DNA of 64,000 nt from contig NZ_AJTQ01000276.1 of NCBI RefSeq assembly GCF_000262345.1, positions 26,607-90,606 on the forward strand. Reading direction: 5' to 3'. How positions within the stretch are numbered: the stretch's first letter is position 1; every line of letters starts with the position of its first letter. The translations under genes and the position numbers were made by a program. Shown here one piece after another: positions 34,511 to 42,601 of this stretch. The notes beneath the pieces are model-generated. The model saw only the letters and a program-made list of their open reading frames with translations, was not told the origin of the DNA and did not search any database. The stretch comes from Streptomyces xiaopingdaonensis. GTDB lineage: Bacteria > Actinomycetota > Actinomycetes > Streptomycetales > Streptomycetaceae.

Positions 34511-35311
34511 TCAGCGCAACTTCCGCACGGAGAACGGGGCCCCGCTCGGGTCGGTGAGCCGTACGTCCGCGGCGTCGGGGTGGAGGCGGTCGGGGCTGTG
34601 CGCGCCGGCGCCGCCGGCGGCGGAACGGGCTGCCTCGGGGTCGACGACGTAGAACGTCACTTCCCACCAGGTCGTGACGCGCGGGTCGGGAGGCTGCTCG
34701 GCGCTGCCGCTGTAGAGGGTGCCGATGACGTGGCGGCACGAGCGCACCACGACGGTCTCCTGCTCGTACTCGACCGAGCAGCACTCGGAGTCCTCGTTCT
34801 CCCAGTCGAAGAGCTCCCCGTAGTACATCGCCGCCGCGAACGCGTCCCTGGTGTGCAGGTCGAGCCGGGCCGGAGGCCCCCCGTGGCGCGGGTGCCAGCT
34901 CGCCGGCGCACGCCCCTGCCACATTCCGAAACGCGCCCCCTGCGGATCGGCGGCGATCGCCGCCCGGCCGTGCGCGACCCCGAGCGGACCGACCGCCACC
35001 ATCCCGCCCCGGTCCTGCGCGTTCCCTGCGGCGCTGCCCAGATCGGGGACGGCGAAGTACGGCGTCCACGCGAGCGGTCCGCCGATCGCGGCCGACGCGT
35101 CGACGAGGCCGGCGACCGGAGTGTCGTCGAGGAAGGCGATCAGATAGTTGTCCTCGTGCGACGCGCTGCGGAACGTCCAGCCGAGGACGGCCGTGTAGAA
35201 CTCCCGCGCCGCCGGAAGGTCGCGGGTCGCCAGGTTCACCCAGCACGGCGCGCCGTACAAGGGCTCGATGAGACCGGTGATGCCGGACCACCTCTCTCCT
35301 CCGCCGCACAC
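34511..35311 (-). CDS. two-domain VOC (glyoxalase/bleomycin-resistance fold) protein
   Basis: A protein of about 266 residues with two VOC repeats. The first begins APCWVNLATRDLPAAREFY, the second LDLHTRDAFAAAMYYGELFD. Family members bind a metal and small molecules, and the function here is unknown. The start is unclear. GTG 35311 is the first ordinary in-frame start but lacks a ribosome-binding site. TTG 35260 would cut close to the first domain. A strong GGAGGAGAGAGG (complement of about 35291-35302) is followed 9 bp later by an in-frame ATC at 35281. Confidence 0.8.
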   Translation of the reverse strand: MCGGGERWSGITGLIEPLYGAPCWVNLATRDLPAAREFYTAVLGWTFRSASHEDNYLIAFLDDTPVAGLVDASAAIGGPLAWTPYFAVPDLGSAAGNAQDRGGMVAVGPLGVAHGRAAIAADPQGARFGMWQGRAPASWHPRHGGPPARLDLHTRDAFAAAMYYGELFDWENEDSECCSVEYEQETVVVRSCRHVIGTLYSGSAEQPPDPRVTTWWEVTFYVVDPEAARSAAGGAGAHSPDRLHPDAADVRLTDPSGAPFSVRKLR

Positions 35312-35461
35312 GGAGTGCGGCCGCGGTGCTGCGATCGGTGCGCCGGCGTACCGCCAGGGGCGCACACGCCCCACCAGGGTGCTCCCTTCAGCGCACTCGT
35401 GCATCCCCGAAGAGTGGGCCGACCTAGGTGTAACGCCCGGGCTCGGGTTCACCCGGAACCC

Positions 35462-35689
35462 ATGACGACAGCCAACCCTGACCCAGATCCCTACCGCACG
35501 CCCGGGCTCGACAGCGGAGGCACGGTCCCGCCCGGCGAGACGCCCCCCGCCGAGGCGGGTACGGCCTGGGCCGGTCCGCAGGAGACGTACAACCCCGCCA
35601 AGGGCTGGTCGGTCTGGCCCGTGGTCGCCCTCGGCGTGCTCGTCGCCTTCTTCGCCGCCTACTTCCTGGCATGGGCCGTCGAGCTCTGA
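35462..35689 (+). CDS. DUF6480-like small membrane protein
   Basis: A 75-residue protein. A Pro/Gly-rich polar half (DPDPYRTPGLDSGGTVPPGE, then ETYNPAKGWS) is followed by a single C-terminal helix, VWPVVALGVLVAFFAAYFLA. This layout is that of a Streptomyces-type family with no known function. The ATG at 35462 is preceded by CGGAAC. It probably sits in the membrane as a one-pass protein. Confidence 0.75.
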   Translation: MTTANPDPDPYRTPGLDSGGTVPPGETPPAEAGTAWAGPQETYNPAKGWSVWPVVALGVLVAFFAAYFLAWAVEL

Positions 35690-36110
35690 CCTGCCCGAAC
35701 CACCGGCGTACGCGCCGTCCAACAGAGCGCGCGGCCACCGCGTCCGCCTCGGCTCGTGCGGCGCTCGGGCCGGCCGTTCACGCCGCTGAACGTGCGGCGT
35801 CATGTCGAGGGGAGGAGTGTGGCGCCCCGCCTGCGGAACCAACACCGTGCCCGCACGTTTCGTACCCGCACGCCGCAGCGCCCTCCTCCCGCAGAACCCG
35901 GACGGCTTGCCCTCCCGGCAGCCCCCGTCCCCACCGCGGCAGCCCCGTCGCACACCTCAGCCACCGCCGCATCGAGCACTCCGCCGGCGTGCTCGGCCGC
36001 CGACGCGCCCTCCGGAGCCGGCCACGCAACTTCTGACCGCCTTCCGACCCGGTCCCAAAGCCGCCGCGTCCGCCGCACCCCGCAAGCGCCCCCGCCGAGA
36101 CCCGCGAGAG
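35690..36110. other. intergenic, nothing recognised
   Basis: About 420 bp between the DUF6480-like gene and the terminator of the molybdenum enzyme operon. Several frames are open because of GC bias, but none shows family motifs, a ribosome-binding site or consistent codon use. Confidence 0.5.
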
Positions 36111-36151
36111 CCCGCACGCCGCTACCCAACCGGCGGGCAGCGGCGTGCGGG
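36111..36151 (-). terminator. hairpin after the molybdenum enzyme operon
   Basis: The 13-bp perfect arms CCCGCACGCCGCT (36111-36123) and AGCGGCGTGCGGG (36139-36151) lie immediately downstream of the leftward paoC-like stop. The loop can pair further (CCC with GGG). Confidence 0.75.
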
Positions 36152-36154
36152 GCC

Positions 36155-38281
36155 CTACTCGCCGAGCAATTTGTCCGGCGTCAGCGGTAGTTCGCGCACC
36201 CGGATTCCGGTGGCGTTGTAGACGGCGTTGACGACGGCCGAGGGGCTCCCCACGATGCCGATCTCGCCGATGCCGCGGGAGCCCATGGGGTTGGAGACGA
36301 AGTCCTCCTCGTCGAGCCAGGCGGCTTCGATGTCGCCGATGTCGGCGCAGACGGGCACGTGGTAGTCGGCGAGGTCCTGGTTGACGACGTGGCCCGTGGT
36401 GTGGTCGAAGACGCCCTCCTCGTGGAGCGCCATCGAGAGGCCCATCGTCATGCCGCCGATGAACTGGCTGCGCGCCAGAAGGGGGTTGATGATCCGGCCG
36501 GCGGAGAAGACGCCGAGCATCCGCGGCACCCGCACCTCTCCCGTGACCGCGTTCACCCGTGCCTCGGCGAAGTGCGCACCGAAAGAGTGCACGGCGTACC
36601 GCTCGCGCGCGGGGTTCTCCGGGTAGCCCGCGCGGACGCGGGCGCCCGCCTCGGGCTCGTCCCCGTACTGGTCGCGGAACGCGCGCACCGCGTTGAGGAG
36701 CGACGAGCCCCAGGACGAGACGCCGGAGGAGCCGCCGGCGACCGTGGCCATGGGGTAGGCGGTGTCGCCGATCTCCATGCGTACGTCCTCGGCTGCGACG
36801 CCCAGTCCGTCGGCGGCGATCTGGCTGAGGACCGTCCAGGTCCCGGTGCCGAGGTCGGCGGCGCCGATGCGCACCGTGTAACGCGAGGAGCCGCGGTGGA
36901 CGATCTCCACTTCGGAGCCGGGCATGGCGTAGCCGGGGTACGTCGAGGAAGCGACGCCGAGTCCGACGAGCCACTCCCCCTCGCGTCGTGCCCCCGGTGC
37001 GGTGCGCTGGTCCCAACCGAAGCGCCGTGCACCGGTGGTGAGGCACTCGACGAGGTGCCGCGACGACCAGGGCTTGCCGGTCTCGGGCTCCTGGGTGGGG
37101 TCGTTGCGCTTGCGGAGCTCGATCGGGTCGAGGCCGAGGGCCTCGGCGAGTTCGTCCATCGCGACCTCGGCCGCGTACATCCCCGGCGTCTCGCCCGGCG
37201 CCCGCATCCACGAGGGGACGGGTACGTCGAGGGCCGCGAGCCGGTGCGAGGTCCGGCGGTTCGGCGAGGCGTACATCATGCGCGTCGCGACGGCGGACTG
37301 CTCGGCGAACTCCTTGACGCGGGAGGTGTGTTCGAGCACCTCGTGGCTGATCGCCGTGAGCTGTCCGCCGGGCTCGGCGCCGAGCCGGACGCGCTGCACC
37401 GTGGGGGTGCGGTGGCCGGCGAGGGAGAAGAGCTGCTGCCGGGTGAGCGCGAGCTTCGCCGGCCTCCCGCGGAGCACCTTGGCGGCGAGGCAGGCGAGGA
37501 CGTCGTGCGCGTGCGGCATCCCCTTGGAACCGAACCCGCCGCCGACGTGCGGTGAGATGACCCGGACGCGTTCGGCGCCGAGGCCGAGGACGGGGGCGAG
37601 CGTCGTGCGTACGGTGTGGGAGCCCTGCGTCGAGTCGTAGAGGGTGAGGAGCGGCGAGGCCGACGGGTCCTCCGGGTCGCCCTCCTCCCAGATCGCGACG
37701 GTGGTGTGCGGTTCCATCGGATTGTTGAACTGCATCGGGGTTCGGTAGGTCGCGTCGATCGTGCACGCGGCTTCCTTGAGGGCCGCCTCGGGGTCGCCCT
37801 GCTCCGTGTCCGAGGGGAACGAGGGGTTGACCTTCGCCGGTGTGTAGGTGTCCGGGCTGTCGTCGCGCAGCTCGGTGTGGTGCGGCTCCTCCTCGTACGC
37901 GAACCGGACGAGGGACGCCGCGTACCGCGCGGCCTCCGGCGTCTCGGCGAGCACCGCGCCGACGATCTGCCCGCGGAACCCGACCTCGGGGCCCTGGAGG
38001 ATGGCGAGTTCGTGGTCGGAGGTGTCGGCGAGGCGGGGGGCCGTGCGGTGGGAGAGGACGGTGAGCACACCGTCGACGGCCTCCGCCGCCGCGGTGTCGA
38101 CGCGGACGATGCGCCCCCGCGCGATGCCGGCCTGGACGGCGTGGACGTACACCGGTTCGGGAAGCCGGTGCTCCCACGCGTAGGGGGCGGTGCCGCTGAC
38201 CTTCGCGGGTCCGTCGAGCCTGCGGGTGGGGACGCCGACGGCGTGCGCGGCGAGGGGCGGCGGCTGTTCGGTCTCGGTCAC
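36155..38281 (-). CDS. paoC: aldehyde oxidoreductase, molybdenum-binding subunit (PaoC/XdhA-type)
   Basis: A 708-residue catalytic subunit of the xanthine dehydrogenase superfamily that holds the molybdopterin cofactor. Visible motifs are QFNNPMEPH (substrate channel), HVGGGFGSKG (cofactor binding), MRAPGETPGM and the C-terminal GSRGIGEIG carrying the catalytic glutamate. The GTG at 38281 overlaps the stop of the FAD subunit (GTGA). Together with the next two genes it forms a 2Fe-2S / FAD / Mo order, as in E. coli paoABC, an aldehyde-detoxifying enzyme. No signal peptide is seen. Confidence 0.88.
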   Translation of the reverse strand: MTETEQPPPLAAHAVGVPTRRLDGPAKVSGTAPYAWEHRLPEPVYVHAVQAGIARGRIVRVDTAAAEAVDGVLTVLSHRTAPRLADTSDHELAILQGPEVGFRGQIVGAVLAETPEAARYAASLVRFAYEEEPHHTELRDDSPDTYTPAKVNPSFPSDTEQGDPEAALKEAACTIDATYRTPMQFNNPMEPHTTVAIWEEGDPEDPSASPLLTLYDSTQGSHTVRTTLAPVLGLGAERVRVISPHVGGGFGSKGMPHAHDVLACLAAKVLRGRPAKLALTRQQLFSLAGHRTPTVQRVRLGAEPGGQLTAISHEVLEHTSRVKEFAEQSAVATRMMYASPNRRTSHRLAALDVPVPSWMRAPGETPGMYAAEVAMDELAEALGLDPIELRKRNDPTQEPETGKPWSSRHLVECLTTGARRFGWDQRTAPGARREGEWLVGLGVASSTYPGYAMPGSEVEIVHRGSSRYTVRIGAADLGTGTWTVLSQIAADGLGVAAEDVRMEIGDTAYPMATVAGGSSGVSSWGSSLLNAVRAFRDQYGDEPEAGARVRAGYPENPARERYAVHSFGAHFAEARVNAVTGEVRVPRMLGVFSAGRIINPLLARSQFIGGMTMGLSMALHEEGVFDHTTGHVVNQDLADYHVPVCADIGDIEAAWLDEEDFVSNPMGSRGIGEIGIVGSPSAVVNAVYNATGIRVRELPLTPDKLLGE

Positions 38282-39270
38282 TGCGGCTCCTCTGCGGTCA
38301 GGTCGCTCAGCACGGCGGTGAGCGTTCTGCGGGCCATCGGCACCTTGAAGGCGTTGCCGGAGAGGGGCTCGGCGGCGGCGAGTTCGGCCTCGGCGGCGCG
38401 TCGGAAGCTCTCCTCCGTCGCGGGCGCGCCGGCGAGCGCGTCCTCCGCGCGGGTCGCACGCCACGGCTTGTGCGCCACGCCGCCGAGCGCGATCCGCGCC
38501 CACCGCACCGTGCCGCCCTCCGTCTCGACGACGGCGGCGACGGAGACGAGCGCGAACGCGAACGAGGCGCGATCCCGCACCTTCCGGTACCCCGAGCGTG
38601 CCCCGGCCGGCAGGGGCGGCACCTCGAGCGCCGTGATGAGCTCCCCGTGGAGCAGGGTGTTGTCGCGCTGCGGCTCGTCGCCCGGCAGCCGCAGCAGCTC
38701 GGTGACGGGGATGCGCCGCTCGCCCTCGGGGCCCGTGGTGACGACGACGGCGTCGAGCGCGGCGGCTGCCACCGCCATGTCGGAGGGGTGCACGGCGATG
38801 CACTCCTCGGAGGCGCCGAACACCGCGTGCTGCCGGGTGTAGCCGGTGAGCGCTGAGCAACCGCTGCCTGGATCGCGCTTGTTGCACGGGGTGGTGGGGT
38901 CCTGGAAGTAGCGGCACCGGGTGCGCTGGAGGAGGTTGCCCGCCGTGGTGGCGGCGTTGCGGAGCTGTCCCGAGGCGCCGGCGAGCAGCGCACGGGAGAG
39001 GACGGGGAAGCGGGTGCGGACGAGAGGGTGGGCGGCGAGATCGCTGTTCCGGAGGGTGGCACCGATCCGCAGGCCGCCGTCGGGCAGTTCCTCGACGTCC
39101 TCCAGCGGCAGCCGGCTCACGTCGATGAGCCGCCCCGGGTGGGTGATGCCGAGCCGGAGGTGGTCGACGAGGTTGGTGCCGCCGCCGAGGAAGACGGCCC
39201 CCGGGTCGTCGACGGCCGCGGTGACGGCGGCGCGTACGGAGCCTGCACGTTCGTAGGCGAAGGGTTTCAC
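38278..39270 (-). CDS. paoB: aldehyde oxidoreductase, FAD-binding subunit with 4Fe-4S insert (PaoB-type)
   Basis: A 330-residue subunit with the FAD-pyrophosphate motif VFLGGGTNLVDHLRLG. An insert follows GNLLQRTRCRYF with cysteines arranged as in PCNKRDPGSGC. In E. coli PaoB this insert binds an extra 4Fe-4S cluster and separates Pao-type enzymes from xanthine dehydrogenases. It relays electrons from the molybdenum site to the external acceptor. The GTG at 39270 overlaps the upstream stop by 4 bp. Confidence 0.88.
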   Translation of the reverse strand: MKPFAYERAGSVRAAVTAAVDDPGAVFLGGGTNLVDHLRLGITHPGRLIDVSRLPLEDVEELPDGGLRIGATLRNSDLAAHPLVRTRFPVLSRALLAGASGQLRNAATTAGNLLQRTRCRYFQDPTTPCNKRDPGSGCSALTGYTRQHAVFGASEECIAVHPSDMAVAAAALDAVVVTTGPEGERRIPVTELLRLPGDEPQRDNTLLHGELITALEVPPLPAGARSGYRKVRDRASFAFALVSVAAVVETEGGTVRWARIALGGVAHKPWRATRAEDALAGAPATEESFRRAAEAELAAAEPLSGNAFKVPMARRTLTAVLSDLTAEEPQ

Positions 39271-39800
39271 CGTTCGGTCACCTCGCTGACGTCGCCGACT
39301 TCGCGGATCGCGGCGACGATGTTGACGTACGCGCCGCAACGGCAGATGTTGCCGCTCATCCGCTCCCGGATCTCGTCGTCGGTGAGCGGGGTACGGGCCG
39401 CGGGGTCGAGGTCGGCCGTCGCGTGGCTCGGTCTGCCGGCGTCCGCTTCCTCGAGCATGCCGGCGGCCGAGCAGATTTGGCCGGGTGTGCAGTAGCCGCA
39501 CTGGAAGGCGTCGTGGTCCCAGAACGCCTGTTGGAGCGGGTGGAGTCGGCCGTCGGGACCTGGCAGTCCCGCGGCGGTGGTGACCTCGGCTCCGTCGTGC
39601 GAGACGGTGAGGGCGAGGCAGCTGACGACACGTCGCCCGTCGAGGAGCACGGTGCACGAGCCGCACTGGCCGTGATCGCAGCCCTTCTTGGGGGAGGTGA
39701 CGCCGAGTCGGTCGCGGAGGGCGTCGAGCAGGCTCGTGCGGGTGTCGACGGTCAACGAGCGTTCCTCGCCGTCCACCCGCAGCGTGACGTGGGCATCCAT
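39267..39800 (-). CDS. paoA: aldehyde oxidoreductase, 2Fe-2S subunit (PaoA-type)
   Basis: A 177-residue ferredoxin-like electron-transfer subunit with two 2Fe-2S clusters. The N-terminal one is in KKGCDHGQCGSCTVLLDG. The C-terminal one uses QCGYCTPGQI and NICRCGAY. It starts at ATG 39800 without the Tat signal found in the periplasmic E. coli protein, so the complex is probably cytoplasmic. It is the first gene of the three-gene operon. No chaperone (paoD/xdhC-like) gene is adjacent. Confidence 0.9.
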   Translation of the reverse strand: MDAHVTLRVDGEERSLTVDTRTSLLDALRDRLGVTSPKKGCDHGQCGSCTVLLDGRRVVSCLALTVSHDGAEVTTAAGLPGPDGRLHPLQQAFWDHDAFQCGYCTPGQICSAAGMLEEADAGRPSHATADLDPAARTPLTDDEIRERMSGNICRCGAYVNIVAAIREVGDVSEVTER

Positions 39801-39941
39801 TCGGCTGCCGCTACCCGCGCACGGCCGTGGCGCAAACCAGGTGCGGTACGGCTCCCTCCGGTTGGACCAGGGAGGAACGCGCGCTTGGCGGCGGTACGGT
39901 GCGCGGCCAACCGGCTGGGCCGGGCGGGGCGTTGGCGTCGT

Positions 39942-39968
39942 GCCGCCCGGGGTCGTGCACCGGGCGGC
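39942..39968 (-). terminator. hairpin after the AhpD-like gene
   Basis: GCCGCCCGG (39942-39950) and CCGGGCGGC (39960-39968) form a perfect 9-bp stem with a 9-nt loop. It lies 24 bp past the leftward stop of the carboxymuconolactone-decarboxylase-family gene and ahead of the molybdenum enzyme operon. Confidence 0.6.
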
Positions 39969-39991
39969 CCGGCGCACGACCCCCGCAGCGT

Positions 39992-40459
39992 CTACCAGGC
40001 CGCCCCCGCCGGCTGCCGAGTGGCCGCGTTGACGTGGTTGAAGAGGTTGGTGAGGCCGATCGTCAACACGATCGAGGCGAGTTCCTTCTCGTCGAAGTGG
40101 CGGGCCGCCTCGTCCCAGACGGCGTCGGGGACCGCCTCGCCGCTGTGGTCGGCGAGGCGGGTGGTGTACTCGGTGAGGTCGAGCACGGCGCGCTCGGCCT
40201 CGGTGAAGTACGGGGCCTCGCGCCAGGCGGCGACCGCGAAGAGCCGCTCGTCGGTCTCGCCGCCCTTCTTCATCTCGCGGGCGCCGAGGTCGACGCAGAA
40301 GCTGCACCCGTTGACCTGGCTGGCGCGCAGATGGGCCAGCTCCAGGACGGTCGCCGAGGCCGTCCCCTCCTGGCGGCTGGCCCGGAAAAGCTCCTGGATC
40401 GCCGGGTAGGCGCCCGAGAGCACGGCTGCGGGGTTCTTGATACGCGGTTGAGGTTGCAC
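39992..40459 (-). CDS. carboxymuconolactone decarboxylase family / AhpD-like protein
   Basis: A 155-residue all-helical protein with the AhpD-type redox motif, LRASQVNGCSFCVDLGARE, including the CxxC pair and an upstream Glu (ELAHLR). Relatives act as alkylhydroperoxidases or reductants. The GTG at 40459 has GGAGGAG 7 bp upstream. The gene ends in a hairpin before the Pao operon, so it is a separate unit. Confidence 0.87.
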   Translation of the reverse strand: MQPQPRIKNPAAVLSGAYPAIQELFRASRQEGTASATVLELAHLRASQVNGCSFCVDLGAREMKKGGETDERLFAVAAWREAPYFTEAERAVLDLTEYTTRLADHSGEAVPDAVWDEAARHFDEKELASIVLTIGLTNLFNHVNAATRQPAGAAW

Positions 40460-40533
40460 GGTGTCTCCTCCTGTCTCCGGTCCTTCACCATCAGGACGGG
40501 AGGGCGCCGCGGGATGTGACATCCGTGCGGCGG

Positions 40534-41286
40534 TCAGGAGTTGCCGCGCGCCACCTTGTGCTGCGCCGCCTGCGCGCGCGGGCGGAGGACGAGCAGGTCG
40601 ACGTTGACGTGCGGTGGCCGGGTGACCGACCAGGCGATGGTGTCGGCGACGTCCTCCGCCGTGAGAGGGGCGTCGACGCCGGCGTAGACCTGCGCGGCCT
40701 TCGCCTCGTCGCCGTTGTAGCGGTTGAGCGAGAACTCGTCCGTCTGCACCATGCCCGGCGCGATCTCGACGACGCGTACGGGCTCGCCGCACAGCTCCAG
40801 GCGGAGCGTCTCGGTGAGGGCGTGCGCGCCGTGCTTGGCGGCGCTGTAGCCGCCGCCTCCCTCGTAGTTGACGTAGGAGGCGGTCGAGGAGACGACGACG
40901 AGGACACCGTCCCCGCTCGCCTTGAGCTTCGGGAGAAGCGCCTGCGTGACGTGGAGGGTGCCGAGGACGTTGACGTCGTACATCCTCGCCCAGTCGTCCG
41001 GGTCGCCCTCCTCGACGGAGTCGGCGCCGAAGGCGCCGCCCGCGTTGTTGACGAGCACCGCGCACTCCCCGACCGCACCGGCGAAGGCGTCGACGGCCTC
41101 GCGATCGGTGACGTCGAGAGGATGCACACCGGCCTCGCCCCCCGCCGCGCGGATCTCCTCTGCGACGCCCTCCAGACGCGCGGCACGGCGACCGACGAGA
41201 AGCGTGCGGTACCCCTCGCTCGCAAGGGCGCGCGCGGTGGCAGCACCGATCCCGCTCCCGGCTCCGGTGACGACGGCCGTGGACAT
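40534..41286 (-). CDS. short-chain dehydrogenase/reductase
   Basis: A 250-residue Rossmann oxidoreductase with the cofactor motif VTGAGSGIG at the N-terminus, VNNAGGAF, the catalytic Ser in VVSSTASY and YSAAKHG (Tyr/Lys). It should use NAD(P)H on an unidentified alcohol or ketone. The HPLDVTDRE stretch favours a classical SDR. It lies 75 bp upstream of the AhpD-like gene on the same strand and could share a transcript. Confidence 0.88.
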   Translation of the reverse strand: MSTAVVTGAGSGIGAATARALASEGYRTLLVGRRAARLEGVAEEIRAAGGEAGVHPLDVTDREAVDAFAGAVGECAVLVNNAGGAFGADSVEEGDPDDWARMYDVNVLGTLHVTQALLPKLKASGDGVLVVVSSTASYVNYEGGGGYSAAKHGAHALTETLRLELCGEPVRVVEIAPGMVQTDEFSLNRYNGDEAKAAQVYAGVDAPLTAEDVADTIAWSVTRPPHVNVDLLVLRPRAQAAQHKVARGNS

Positions 41287-41510
41287 CGCAGGCCCTCCCA
41301 GGCAACTCGCAGGGTGCCACCGGGGCCAACTCGGCCGCCCTACGGGCCTGTTGGTACGCCCCTGAGCGGCGGATTCGCGGTGGATACTTGCAGCGGGGCG
41401 AAGGGGGTGTCAAGTTCGACGGGTGTCTATATGGGCAGAGAAGCGAGGCGCGGTTCACCTCCCCCTGATGATCGGATCGCGGCCGAGACTCGGTGGTGGC
41501 GGCCCCGCCG

Positions 41511-41891
41511 TCAGTCCCCTTGCGCGGCTTGGAGGAACTGGAGGTGGTTGCCGACCGGGTCGGCGACCGTGCAGACCAGCCACCCGCCCCCCATCTCCTC
41601 GACCGGCCGCACCCAGGTGACCCCGAGGGAGCCGAGGTGCTGCTCGGTGGCGCGGAGGTCGCGGACGAGGATGTTGATCAGGTGCCTCCCGGGTTCGGCG
41701 GCCTTCTCCGCGACGTCGTCGCGGGCGTCGAAGCCGATGATCGACTCTCCCACGGCCAGCATGTGCCCCTCCCACCGCGCGCCCAGCGGCTCCAGCGCCG
41801 CCCGGTACCACTCGACGAGCCGCTCCGGGTGCGTGGCGCCGAGGACGACGCCGAAGCCGGTGACGTTCTCCTGAACTGCCTCTGCCTTCAT
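41511..41891 (-). CDS. single-domain VOC family protein
   Basis: A 126-residue glyoxalase-fold protein with one VOC domain: TGFGVVLGATHPERLVEWY, then GRHLINILVRDL and TVADPVGNHLQFLQ. It is likely a dimer that binds a metal or small ligand, with unknown substrate. ATG 41891 is favoured, with AAGGG 10 bp upstream. The open frame extends further but lacks family sequence. Confidence 0.82.
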   Translation of the reverse strand: MKAEAVQENVTGFGVVLGATHPERLVEWYRAALEPLGARWEGHMLAVGESIIGFDARDDVAEKAAEPGRHLINILVRDLRATEQHLGSLGVTWVRPVEEMGGGWLVCTVADPVGNHLQFLQAAQGD

Positions 41892-42023
41892 GCGAGTTGC
41901 CCTTCGTCTCTCGTTGACGTGGCGAACGCCGCCTCCGTGAACGGGCGGCGTGCCTGTACTCGTCCGGTACCGACCGGGCCCGCCACCGGAAATCATCGCT
42001 GCCCGGAAGATTTTCCGCCCCGG

Positions 42024-42265
42024 TGCGCGGAAGCCTGTGTGTGCACGGGCGCCCTCCTCACGGGCGACCACGTCGACTACGACGCTCCCACTTCACCGCT
42101 GTCGACACACGCACCCTCCCCGACTGCGTCCAGCAGCCGTTCGCGCCCTTCGTCGTCACGGCAATCGACCCCAAGGCGACGGACGTGGCCGCCCGCTTCG
42201 GCGACGGCCGGATCACCACCGGCGACCCGCACGACGAACTCGACGCCCGGTGGTGCAGCGTCACC
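42024..42265 (+). pseudogene. fragment of an F420-dependent LLM-class oxidoreductase, frameshifted
   Basis: A short stretch matches the middle of F420-dependent (G6PD-like) luciferase-family enzymes across two frames. LLTGDHVDYDA is followed, after a shift near 42085, by HFTAVDTRTLPD and VVTAIDPKATDVAARFGDG, then RITTGDP. Intact relatives read LWTGEEVDY, HFTVENAR.YTLP and GPKATDLAARIGDG. Both ends are missing, and a TTA codon lies just downstream at 42315-42317. It is a decayed fragment in a 527-bp spacer that otherwise holds nothing recognisable. Confidence 0.65.
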
Positions 42266-42418
42266 GACCACCGCGGCCGCTTCGGGGACGCTCTCGCCCG
42301 GCACGACCGCCCCGGTTTACTCCCGCAGCTCTCCCGAGACACACCGCGAAGCCCCAGATCATGCGAGGGGGTTGGGGTTCACCGACAATTCTTCCCCGCC
42401 CTCGACCGCCCGTGAGCC

Positions 42419-42601
42419 CTACCGCGCCAACTCCCGCACGAACCCCGCCCAGGCGCCGGCCCCGAACACCACGACCGGTCCCGACTCCGCCTTCGAGTCC
42501 CGCAGGGCGACCGTGCCGGGGACGTTGAGGGCGACCTCTACGCACTCGCCTGTCGGATTGCTGCGGCTCGACTTGCGGAACTCGAAGCGGGGCAGTGTCA
42601 T
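42419..42601 (-). CDS. DUF397 domain protein
   Basis: A 60-residue DUF397 protein: FEFRKSSRSNPTGECVEVA, then VALRDSKAESGPVVVF. Such small proteins are encoded beside XRE/DUF5753 regulators throughout Streptomyces, as here. Its ATG overlaps the regulator stop as ATGA. By analogy with WhiJ-type sets it may antagonise or assist the regulator. Confidence 0.9.
   Translation of the reverse strand: MTLPRFEFRKSSRSNPTGECVEVALNVPGTVALRDSKAESGPVVVFGAGAWAGFVRELAR

Noticed and set aside
35756..36190. 144-codon plus-strand ORF before the Pao operon
   Set aside because: Pro/Ala/Arg-rich, overlaps the operon terminator and the 3' end of the molybdenum subunit gene, and has no motif.
36155..38917. Single 920-codon ORF for the molybdenum subunit
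   Set aside because: The first 210 codons overlap the FAD subunit in another frame and are low complexity. GTG 38281 couples exactly with the upstream stop.
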